Below, one piece after another: positions 12,383 to 21,901 of a DNA stretch of 64,000 bases. The DNA lies in assembly GCA_001643675.2 (NCBI GenBank), contig LSRY02000020.1, forward strand, positions 5,001 through 69,000. The letters are read 5' to 3'. The DNA comes from Monocercomonoides exilis. Its lineage: Eukaryota; Preaxostyla; Oxymonadida; Polymastigidae. The position numbers were made by a program, and so were the translations under genes. Below the pieces are notes generated by a model. It saw only the letters and a program-made list of their open reading frames with translations, had not been told where the DNA came from and made no database searches. Position 1 is the stretch's first letter, and each line of letters begins with the position of its first letter.

Positions 12383-12661
12383 TTATTTGAGACAAAATAT
12401 TTGACTTCATGCATTTTCATTGAAAAATTATGTACATTTGATGCACTTATTGTGATCAAAAATTTAGAAATAAATGTGTTTATTTTTTGAAATATATGAA
12501 AGGTCACAAAACATTTTGTTATTACATCAGTGATGTTTATTTCCTGTTGAAAATATAAAATATCTTACGAAATCTGGTTGAGTTTCAAAATGTAATAAGT
12601 GAAACAATTTTTTCATGCTTTGTGCATAAAAAGCTTGAAAGTCCGTATTTTCCCCCATTTC
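12383..12661 (-). repeat. Dispersed noncoding repeat A, copy 1
   Basis: Read on the minus strand this aligns with 34325-34602 on the plus strand. Shared blocks in order are GGGGGAAAATA, CTTTCAAGCTTTTTATGCAC, AAAGCATGAAA, ACATCA, ACAAAATGTT, TTCAAAAAATAAAC, TTTTTGATCACA, a diverged middle, AAAATGC and GAAGTCA. The copies are inverted relative to each other and about 22 kb apart. Short ORFs inside both copies differ in frame, so conservation is not at protein level. Confidence 0.7.
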
Positions 12662-13255
12662 TCTTTGAAAAATGAATGTGAAAAAATTATTGAACTGCAT
12701 TAATTGTGTTCCAATCATCGAAATAATATTTTATGTTAATGTTTTTTTCTAATTAACGTGACAATTCAATCTGTGTTTATGCTGAATGTTGAAAAACACT
12801 TAATCCATTGAAAAATCAATGGAAAAAAAAGTGAATAGTTGCATAAAAAGCAACGAAAATACTTTGATTTACAAAAGAAAATGTCTGCAAATACATATCG
12901 GATAAACAATTGAAAAATAAGAATTACAATTCAACAAAAACTCATTTAAAAAAACATTCGATAAGGTGTTAGCAAATCAATCAAACGAATATTTGAAAAC
13001 CAACATAAAATAACTACTCATATCTATTAACAATCAAAAAGGGAAATACAATCACAAAAGCTTGAAAAACGGGGGAAAAAAATGAAAAAAAAGACAAGCA
13101 TAAACAGTTGTTTTGGTGAGTAACCGAATTCAGTGATATTATACAAACAAATTACAAGAAGGTGGTGAATGTGAGTGTGTTAAAAATGAAATTAAAATTA
13201 AATCCAACAATAACAAAAAAAATAAATTTATTAATAAATTTATAAATAAATAGAT

Positions 13256-13286
13256 AAATAAAATAAAATAAAATAAAATAAAATAA
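13256..13286. repeat. TAAAA-type microsatellite
   Basis: About five to six tandem AATAA/TAAAA units sit downstream of the surface-protein gene. Confidence 0.85.
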
Positions 13287-13412
13287 ACAAAATTTAAAAC
13301 ACGAAAACAATGATTGCCAGACTTCTTTTAAATAATCTCTCTTCAACATGTCTATTCATATAAAATCATTATTTCACCTTTCTCATTTCATTCACCAATT
13401 AAAAGTTATAAG

Positions 13413-16400
13413 TCATTCTTCAACATTTTTGCATTCACTCTTTGCTTCAAAAATGATAATCTTTCCGCTTTTGTTGATCGTATATTGGCTTGATCTCATG
13501 CTTGTCACATCGATCGCATCTGACATCGTTATCATCGCTGCACCTGCTGGAAAACGCTGAATAAACTCTCTCTTCAGATTTTGCAGCGATGGTCTTTCTG
13601 ATGGCTCACCTGACAGGCATTCCTTCACCACCTCTTCAAGGCTCGACTGCTCATCCCCCATCCTCGGCCTCTCCCCATTCATAATCTTCTGCCCTGCTGC
13701 CTCAGCCTCATACTCCCCAAACGGAATCTCCAACGTCAGGCACTCCCACAGCATCATCCCAATCGAGAATGCCACTGACTCCTTTGTTGCTCCTATCTTC
13801 TTGTTCATCTGCAGCTCTGGCGCCTTCCATCTGAAACACTCTTTTTTGAAGCTATCTTCATCCTCAAATGCGGAAGAAGGAAGAGAATCTTCATCATCAT
13901 CTTCACTTGCAGAAGTCGCAACCGTTGATGAAGAGATGGAAGATGAACCTGAATCAGAAGAAGAGCAGTCAGAATGCATCGCAACACAGATCACCATATG
14001 CTCAGAAAACAAAACAATGTGAGGACTCAGATTGGAAAGAGAAGAAAGAGGGTTTTCCATCTCGTCAAATGAATGAAATGCAAGGTTAGCCACCCAGAAC
14101 AGGATCTGGGAAGCTGTCTGTTCCCTTTCCTGCAAAGTGCCAATCGCCATCTCCTTCTTCTCATTCCTTCCGTGAAGCAGCATGAACAGTGAATCCCTCA
14201 AATCCACAATCAGTTTCTCATGTGGCGATGAGCAGGCAATTGCATCCACCAGATTCGACATTGAAGAAGTGGTTGGACACATACTCTCTGGTCGGATAAA
14301 AGTGGAATCTGAATCTGTCGTTGAAGTGGATGAGATTGATGGTGATGGCGTTCGCTTTCTTGTTTCCTCCCCTTCTTTTTCGTCAACTTTCTCGAGCATC
14401 CATTGAGGAATCTTGTCTGAATCTCTCCCCAAGATGTATTCAGTTGATCCACATTCACTCAGCAAATGCTCCGATGATTCTGAATGCTCTATATTTGAAT
14501 CATATATTCTCTTCTTCATCCTCTCTTCGTTTTTCTTCTCTGCCTCCCTCTCTGCTCTCCTCCACTGCTCCTCTGGTGACATCTCCATCGTAACCATCTC
14601 AAATGCCTTTGGATCTTTTTTGATATTATCATTCACAATTTCTTCCAATTCTTCTGTCCTTCTCTTTTGCTTTCTCCATCGAACAGCCAGAACAATTGAC
14701 ACAATCAAAACAATCAAAAGAACAATAGCCATTATAATAACTATTAACAACAAAGAAGATTTCCCTTCTTTTCCTCCTTCAACAATCCTTTCATCCTCAT
14801 CTGCCTTTGTTTCACTTGCATTCTTCAGAATGAATGAATTTGTTAAAGAAGGAGATTCTGCATTTCCAAACAAAATAAACACGCTCTCTTCAATTTCATC
14901 TCCACAACTGCTGATGAGATCTTTTCCCACATTCCCTTCTGCTTCTCTTTCTGATAAAAACCCATTTGAATCGAAATCTTCCTTTTCAATCTCTTTCTCT
15001 TCTCCCTTCCTCTTCACAATTGAAAATGACAGATTGCATGGAACAAGAAGCATCCCTTTGAATATCAGCTTCATTCTATCTTTCTCTTCTTTTGCTTCCA
15101 CGCTCTCCAGCACAGGGATGAAGAATGATGAATCCCTCTCAGAAACAATCCCTTCAAAACTGCATCCTTCATTCAAAATCCAAAGTGAAGTATTATCCTT
15201 CAATCCATCTCCTCCTTTCAAACTCATCACATTCAATGTTCCTGAATCTGAACAGATGATATTCCTTCTCAATGATAGATATCCTTCAATGGACGGATTA
15301 TTGTTCTCAAATCTTCCATCACTAACAGTCAACTCCCCTCCACTCATTGTTATTCCACCTTCTGGAGAATTGGTTATTGCTGTATCTTTCATCATCACAG
15401 AACTCTTCACAACATCCACAAGAGATCCAGACCAACTGCATATCTCTTGTTCCACATTCAAATTCTTCTCCTTTCTTTCCTTTGAACTTCCATCGAAATT
15501 GCAACTATCCATTTTTACATCCAAACAATTCTCCATTTTCGTCAATTTCCCTTTTGCTTTGTTTGAACTGACTCCACCTATTGTGCAATTTGTTAATTGC
15601 ATCGTCTTTTTCATTGAAAAGCATGATATTAATGATTCTTCATTTCCTTCAACTGAAATATTTTCTGTATGTAACTTTTCCATATTCAATCGCTCACATT
15701 CATTAATCTCAATAAGTGAATGAGAAATTGTTGAATTGCTGATCTCAAACAAATAAATCACTGATGGAAGTGGTGATGAAAGATATAATGCTGATTTTTG
15801 AAGAATGAGATTTGATATTGTGCATCCATCAAGTTGTAATTCTCCCTTTGCCATGTTGAAAATGTGATATGGAATATTTGCAAATTCTTCATTAACTCCT
15901 TCTGTCAATTGTTTTGTTGTGAATGAACAATTCATCACTTCAAGAATCCCTCCTTCTGGCGATATCAATGATTCATGTTGAGAAATGAAATTCGAATCAA
16001 ACACAAAGTTCACTCTCACCAATGAGACTGTTCCTGTTGTTGTTATCAATTCCCTTCTTGTTTTTCCAATCCCTGATTTCACTTCAACTTCACACAAATC
16101 TCTGCTCTTCGAGCTTAAACTCATTTCCTTCAAATTAATCTCTTCTTCAATAAAACTCTCTTCTATCACAAGTATTTGACTAATCAGCTCCGATGTCAGA
16201 TGAATAAGACCATAGTTAATTGAATCGCATGGAATAGCGTTTGTTCCACACTGCTTTTCATTTGACCCATTCACACTGCAAACAATGATTGTGTCACTCT
16301 GGTGGATCGTCACAAATCCAATTAGATCTGTATCATTTGGATAATTGCATTTATCAATTCCAAATATCGCATTGTAACGATTGAAGTGGCCTTCATGAAG

Positions 16401-19400
16401 ATCAAATTGAAATTGGATTTCATTGATTTGAGAAGAAATGTTGAAGCATTCAACGAAAATGTCGTTTCCCACTTTTGCTGCGTTAGCGCTGAACTTCATT
16501 CCCACAAATGCGAAATCCAATTCTCCTTTTTCCTTTGTTGCTAGATACACCCCTCCTCCTTTCCCTTTTCTAACACAGCAATTGCAATTAGTGATTTTAG
16601 AATCAATCATCTTCATTGAACCGGATGAGCCTAATGTGAAGAATATTGTTCCTCCTTTTTCACTTGTTTCTGCTTTGTCTTCTGTGATGTTGCTCTCATT
16701 CACAGCCAAGCAAATCTTTTTCTCACTCTTTGACTCCAAAATGCTTGGCCCATTGTCATTTCTCTTCACTCCTGAAAATGATGAGCTATCAATGTTGAGA
16801 TTCATTTCCTCTCCTCCTTCATTAATCTTTGTTGTTGATTCAGGTCCTTTGATCAGAAGAAAACATCCTCCACTTTCATTCAACGATTCTTCTCGAACAT
16901 TCATAAAATGGCAAGAGACTCCAGCATCATGAATAACACAAATACTGTTTCTAATATTGCATAATTCTATGGACAAATCATTCGCATCCACACTTCCTCC
17001 AATTGCATCCACAAATGCACAATCAAATCCATTGTTCACTCCTGCTTCTGAATTGAATGCACATCCAGTTATCACCAAATCTCCACCTTTGTTTGCAATA
17101 ATCGATTTGGCTGAATTGTCAAATCCCGATGTCAGTTGAAGTTTTATATTCATCAATTCAAGATGTTTATAATTTCCCATGAAATATTCTAGTTGACTTC
17201 CAATTGCCTTTTCAAAATTCAATATTGCTTTTGTATCTTCTTCTCCCATCAATGATGACTTTCTGATCTGATAATTGGACATGTTGAATGAATCTCGAAT
17301 GATAGTTGATCCTTCAATCTGAATTGTTTTTCTTCCAATATCCTTTTTCATGTTTTTCATTCCTTTCCACATTGTTTGACATGGCTCATTCTCACTTCCA
17401 CAACGCGCCACATCAAATCCATTCGACGAGATAAATATCTCAAATGAGCTGTATGTGACGAGGAACATGAACAAATCCTTTTCTTGATGAAAATCATCAC
17501 TCCCAACAAACAGAGTTTTATCGTTTATCATTGAGGAATAATCGAAGTTGAACAATGCGTTTGTCACAGTCTTGTTTAGATCATCTGACAATATGAACAT
17601 GTTCTTTCCAAATTCTGCTTCATTCTGTTCAAATATCAAATTTTCAAATAATTCAAATTTTGCATCTGCATCACCCAGATTAAGCAACATTCCTCCTCCA
17701 TATCCACTGCACTTTGTTTTGTTGAATTTTGTTGTTCCTCCACTGTGCGATGCTGATGTTCCAATGCAAGCTTTGCTCGTTGCTTCTTCCAATTCTATTT
17801 TTATTCCCCCGCCATTTCCATTCATGCATTCACAACTCTCCATCGTTGTATTCCACACAACAAATGTCTCTCCTCCCTTCACACTCTTTGCCATCACCAC
17901 ACCATCTCCTCCTGTCCGGTTCACATTTCGAATTGTCACATTCCCCAGCAAACTCTCTCCAGATGACGATCCTGCTGATGATGGCTCGACAAACAAAGGC
18001 TGTGATATTTTCATATTTTCAATCTCCACATCAATCATCTTCAACTGCCTCAGCATCACTTCAAACACAGATGCTGATATAACACTTCCTCCTGATGTCG
18101 AAGAACTGATCACCACATCCTCCAGTGAAAGTGTCCCGCTCCCCACAGACACCACAAACACACTCGGCGATGGGCTTCTTGTCGCGTTGTGATCGATCCC
18201 TGCATGCCCCACCTCCAGTTGACCAGAAGATATGCTAAACAGCGTTGTCGATGAAGAAGAAAGAGAATTCGTCCCAATCACACTCACTTCTTTCCCTCTC
18301 CCAACAACAGAAATCTTCTTTTCACCAACGCTGATTGTTGATGCTTCGCTTTCATGCCTCCCATTCAGAACTGAAATTCCGAAACTACCTAAATTATAGC
18401 ATTTGTTCACACAATGATAAACTGTTTGACAAGGCGATGCCTCATTCATTCCACACAATTCATGCGAGTCATTTCCATTCTCTCCAACAAATAATAACTT
18501 TCCATCCTTCAGCCACCACTTCTTTTCTGTGACCTGAAGACTATTTGCCCAATAGCACATTCTCCTCTCATTGGTATTTGTTGTATACGACTCATAAAAT
18601 GGGTTATTCAATGAAAAAAGATTGTAATAATCTCGAAAACACACATCATGACCAAATTGATCGGAATCGGTACATTTGCAATCGTTAAAGAAGAAGAAAT
18701 AGCAATAAATGTTGTTGCTTGGAGCTGTATTTTGGCTTGGGTCAAATTTCATTCCTCCACCAAATGACATAGCTGAGCACGAAATAAATTGGATGCTCCT
18801 CATTTTGAAAACAACCGGAACATATGAGCAGCTCATCCCTCCGCCATTTGTTCCTGTAATCGAGCAAGAAGTGAATAAGCACTCAAACACACAAGAGCTC
18901 TCCTCAATATCATTTTCTGCTCCAATACAGTTTGATCCAGAAGCATTAAAATCATGAAGATAAAGTCCACCTCCGAGGCTATTCGCTTTGCATTTCTGGA
19001 ACTCGCACCCACTGATCATTACACAAGATGAAATAGACCTGGCATACATCCCTCCTCCATAATCATATTCAGAAGTACAAGCATTGAATGAGTTGTTCTC
19101 AATCTTGATGGAATTTATTGAAACACACAAAATTCCTCCACCATCCCAATATGCAGTGCAGTTGTTGAACGAACAGAATTTTACTGAAAGCGTTCCCGAT
19201 GCCAGATTATACATGTATATTGCCCCTCCACTTGATATTCCATCTGAATAACAGAACTTTTCTCCAGTTGTTTTTGAGCCATTCCATGCACACCAAGTGA
19301 ACGAATTTGCCCCATCGTCTGCTATCTGCTTTCTCCCTGGTTTCGAAGGATTCCCTTCACTCCCGCTGATTGCAACGTTCTGCGATCGATAGCACCTGAC

Positions 19401-20327
19401 AAATGAAGTATTTGAGGCAGACAACGAAGACGAAGGGCTGTTCAGAGAGGGGACAATCCCTCCATCATACACATCCCACACCGATGAAAATTCACATCCA
19501 CTCATCAGAAACACTCTTTGACTCAACCCTTCACCCAGTTGTCTTGTTTTCTGTGGATTTGTGGAGATGTTGAAGAATTCTAATTGTGAAAGACACACAA
19601 AATGAGATGAGATGAATGGGGCTAAAGATACACAAAAAGACGAGAAATGTGAAGAGTAAACAGAAACATGGCATTTCTCTGAAATCTCTCCTTCCACTGT
19701 CTTTGAAGAGAAAAGTGGAGGAAATATTTGTTCAGTCGAAGTTGAAGTTGAAGACGATCTGAGGGTAATGTTGGTAAACAATCCGCAGCTCCCACAGAAA
19801 TCAAAGGGAGATGTCTCTCTCTCAACTCCTACAACACATCCACTCACCTCAACAAAACTTCCGTCCGATGCCCTGAGCACACTCTCCCCTCCTATTTCCA
19901 TCAATGTCAACGAATTCAATTTCATTGATGAATTGACCACAACAAGATATCCCTCAATCCCACTCCTATCACGTAGATCCTCCTTTCCCCACATTTTCCG
20001 TTTATCACAAAAACTCCGTTTTTGGACTTTCCCAATCTCTCCACTTCCTTCATTCCATTGTTTTGTGAATTTTTTCATCATTCTCTCTTCTTTCCAGGTT
20101 TCTCTCGCTCCACCTTCTTTTCCTTCAATATATGTAACAAATAAATTGTCATCTCCAATTTTGTTGTTTTGTGCCTTCTCTGGCCATGTGCCTTCAGGAT
20201 AATCCAATTCTCCTTCTTTCGCTGATTTCTCGATAAGTCCTGTTCCATCACTTGTAGCACCCTTGCATACGCACCCCACACTAATTATCCACACACAATA
20301 AAATATTCCTGATAGCCCCAATACCAT
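13413..20327 (-). CDS. Giant surface protein: beta-helix-like ectodomain, one membrane helix, C-terminal pseudokinase
   Basis: An intronless 2304-aa frame from ATG to TGA. A hydrophobic N-terminus (MVLGLSGIFYCVWIISVGC) looks like a signal peptide. Residues of about 30-1850 are Ser/Asn/Gly-rich with short strands and many GGG-Ile/Met turns (for example SGGAIYMYN), as in right-handed beta-helix or adhesin-like proteins. Three CG-x4-PC modules lie near residues 625, 975 and 1360. One membrane helix spans about 1857-1880, followed by a basic stop-transfer RWRKQKR. The cytoplasmic tail (about 2035-2260) resembles the kinase C-lobe: RWKAPEL keeps the APE motif, VAFSIGMMLWE matches helix F, and ERPSL keeps the late Arg. 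The HRD and DFG sites are not recognisable and no Gly-loop or VAIK Lys is seen, so catalysis is unlikely. I infer a cell-surface receptor or adhesin with a signalling scaffold tail. Ligand and partners are unknown. Confidence 0.85.
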   Translation of the reverse strand: MVLGLSGIFYCVWIISVGCVCKGATSDGTGLIEKSAKEGELDYPEGTWPEKAQNNKIGDDNLFVTYIEGKEGGARETWKEERMMKKFTKQWNEGSGEIGKVQKRSFCDKRKMWGKEDLRDRSGIEGYLVVVNSSMKLNSLTLMEIGGESVLRASDGSFVEVSGCVVGVERETSPFDFCGSCGLFTNITLRSSSTSTSTEQIFPPLFSSKTVEGEISEKCHVSVYSSHFSSFCVSLAPFISSHFVCLSQLEFFNISTNPQKTRQLGEGLSQRVFLMSGCEFSSVWDVYDGGIVPSLNSPSSSLSASNTSFVRCYRSQNVAISGSEGNPSKPGRKQIADDGANSFTWCAWNGSKTTGEKFCYSDGISSGGAIYMYNLASGTLSVKFCSFNNCTAYWDGGGILCVSINSIKIENNSFNACTSEYDYGGGMYARSISSCVMISGCEFQKCKANSLGGGLYLHDFNASGSNCIGAENDIEESSCVFECLFTSCSITGTNGGGMSCSYVPVVFKMRSIQFISCSAMSFGGGMKFDPSQNTAPSNNIYCYFFFFNDCKCTDSDQFGHDVCFRDYYNLFSLNNPFYESYTTNTNERRMCYWANSLQVTEKKWWLKDGKLLFVGENGNDSHELCGMNEASPCQTVYHCVNKCYNLGSFGISVLNGRHESEASTISVGEKKISVVGRGKEVSVIGTNSLSSSSTTLFSISSGQLEVGHAGIDHNATRSPSPSVFVVSVGSGTLSLEDVVISSSTSGGSVISASVFEVMLRQLKMIDVEIENMKISQPLFVEPSSAGSSSGESLLGNVTIRNVNRTGGDGVVMAKSVKGGETFVVWNTTMESCECMNGNGGGIKIELEEATSKACIGTSASHSGGTTKFNKTKCSGYGGGMLLNLGDADAKFELFENLIFEQNEAEFGKNMFILSDDLNKTVTNALFNFDYSSMINDKTLFVGSDDFHQEKDLFMFLVTYSSFEIFISSNGFDVARCGSENEPCQTMWKGMKNMKKDIGRKTIQIEGSTIIRDSFNMSNYQIRKSSLMGEEDTKAILNFEKAIGSQLEYFMGNYKHLELMNIKLQLTSGFDNSAKSIIANKGGDLVITGCAFNSEAGVNNGFDCAFVDAIGGSVDANDLSIELCNIRNSICVIHDAGVSCHFMNVREESLNESGGCFLLIKGPESTTKINEGGEEMNLNIDSSSFSGVKRNDNGPSILESKSEKKICLAVNESNITEDKAETSEKGGTIFFTLGSSGSMKMIDSKITNCNCCVRKGKGGGVYLATKEKGELDFAFVGMKFSANAAKVGNDIFVECFNISSQINEIQFQFDLHEGHFNRYNAIFGIDKCNYPNDTDLIGFVTIHQSDTIIVCSVNGSNEKQCGTNAIPCDSINYGLIHLTSELISQILVIEESFIEEEINLKEMSLSSKSRDLCEVEVKSGIGKTRRELITTTGTVSLVRVNFVFDSNFISQHESLISPEGGILEVMNCSFTTKQLTEGVNEEFANIPYHIFNMAKGELQLDGCTISNLILQKSALYLSSPLPSVIYLFEISNSTISHSLIEINECERLNMEKLHTENISVEGNEESLISCFSMKKTMQLTNCTIGGVSSNKAKGKLTKMENCLDVKMDSCNFDGSSKERKEKNLNVEQEICSWSGSLVDVVKSSVMMKDTAITNSPEGGITMSGGELTVSDGRFENNNPSIEGYLSLRRNIICSDSGTLNVMSLKGGDGLKDNTSLWILNEGCSFEGIVSERDSSFFIPVLESVEAKEEKDRMKLIFKGMLLVPCNLSFSIVKRKGEEKEIEKEDFDSNGFLSEREAEGNVGKDLISSCGDEIEESVFILFGNAESPSLTNSFILKNASETKADEDERIVEGGKEGKSSLLLIVIIMAIVLLIVLIVSIVLAVRWRKQKRRTEELEEIVNDNIKKDPKAFEMVTMEMSPEEQWRRAEREAEKKNEERMKKRIYDSNIEHSESSEHLLSECGSTEYILGRDSDKIPQWMLEKVDEKEGEETRKRTPSPSISSTSTTDSDSTFIRPESMCPTTSSMSNLVDAIACSSPHEKLIVDLRDSLFMLLHGRNEKKEMAIGTLQEREQTASQILFWVANLAFHSFDEMENPLSSLSNLSPHIVLFSEHMVICVAMHSDCSSSDSGSSSISSSTVATSASEDDDEDSLPSSAFEDEDSFKKECFRWKAPELQMNKKIGATKESVAFSIGMMLWECLTLEIPFGEYEAEAAGQKIMNGERPRMGDEQSSLEEVVKECLSGEPSERPSLQNLKREFIQRFPAGAAMITMSDAIDVTSMRSSQYTINKSGKIIIFEAKSECKNVEE

Positions 20328-21900
20328 GCCTCTCCAACTGCTTTCTTTTCTTTTTTCTATTGCAGACTAATATGGGCACCCCTGTTAAAAACACTTTTAA
20401 CTTTGTCCAAGTTTCACCTTATTATATCAAAATTAACTATTTGTTTAATTTTTTCTCAATTAAAATTTGATCAAATGAATAATAGTGAATGAATCATTTA
20501 TTTTTGTTGATGTTCTGATATTTCAGCCATCACTCTCCGTCCAGCGATATCCGCCTCTGAGATGGAACAACACATGATTTGGAGCATATAATTTTGTTGG
20601 CCGTATTTTCATGAGAAATGGCAACTGGGAAAGAAATGAATGATGTGAAGATTGATGAAAACAGATAAATGAAAGAGGTATGAGTACTGAAAGTTTTGCG
20701 ATTCTGCACCACATATTAATGTATGTCTTTTGGTGGAATTTTTGTGATGTTTTTATTTGAAGGGATTTTCGATGTTTTGAAAGAAATGATTAGTTTTGCT
20801 CAGATTGGCTGAAATGGACGCTTTTGGCAAAAGGGATGGGATGCATGGAACATGGTTATATGAGCATTTGGGTTGGGTTTTTGATGTGTTTTTCTCACAG
20901 ATAGAGATGGAATTTCAGTTCAAGAGAAAAAGGATAAAAACTGGAATGAGTGAAAATGGATATTTTTTGTTGAGTTAAAAAGGTTGCGAGAAATGAATGA
21001 TATTTATTATTGGTATGAGACAAACTCTGTTTTATTTGAGTGTTTTCATGAAAAAATGAAATTGTTTATTTTTATTTTTTCATATTTTAGGGCAATGGAA
21101 GTCAAACGAGAAATGCCTAATAGGTTCTGTTTGCTGGAAATTTTTCTTTTGAAGAAAGGAAGAAGGGGAAATGAAGAAATAAAATCGGATTGAATGTTGT
21201 TTTTTGATTGAAAAAGGGATTGAAGAGGAAAAGAACAAGCAATATCGATGATTATGGAGATAAATAGAAAGATGCAACTGAAACTATTCTTTCGAAATTT
21301 TTTTGATCGTCGTTCATCAGCATCGTTTTGGAAGAGGAAATGGATTTCTATTTGCTCATCAACTTATTCAAAGATGCGAGAAAGTTATGAAAGTTAAGGA
21401 AAAGAAGGAGTCTTTGAGAAGTTGAAGATATTTTCAATTCAAAAGAAAAGCAGGTTGTAATTGACAAGCGAGACAAAAAGAATAAGTGATTTATTCTCCC
21501 AACAAATTGTCATTCCATTTTATTTCAGTTTGTTTGTTTTTGCTTCGTCGGATGGAGCTAATATCTGCCTCTCTTTTCAATGCACCTTTGCGTGAGCTTT
21601 GTTTGTTTTGGGAATCATCCTCACAATTTCATTGCAAGCACTTTTCTTTTGCCATGTCAACTTTTTTTTTTTGATTGCACTTGCTTCGTGTTCATTTCGC
21701 ACACCTGTACTTTTGTATTAAAATTATTTCACATTTTTGAGCAAAAAATATTTTTTTGAATATTTTTTTAATCTTCATGATATATTCCCCAAAAATCTCA
21801 CGAATACAAGTGAGTATAACAAAAATGATAATATTATTGTAGCATAAATAACATATGCAATTGTATGACGACAGTGCTGGGGCATTTGAAGAATTGTCAA
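20328..21900. other. Intergenic DNA upstream of the surface-protein gene
   Basis: No supported gene. Short frames on both strands are Lys/Phe-rich, typical of AT-rich spacer. The surface-protein promoter should lie just right of 20327. I see no confident promoter motif. Poly-T runs occur near 21661 and 21740. Confidence 0.5.
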
Positions 21901-21901
21901 A

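Larger units (their letters stand above)
9401..13412. other. Long AT-rich intergenic region with repeats
   Basis: Four kilobases without a supported gene. It contains GAA-rich microsatellites (about 9897-9930 and 10087-10130), a C/T-rich stretch (about 10320-10700), dispersed repeat B copy 2, a 120-bp-period tandem duplication, one copy of dispersed repeat A and a TAAAA-type microsatellite. The ORFs here are short and AT-driven. Confidence 0.6.
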
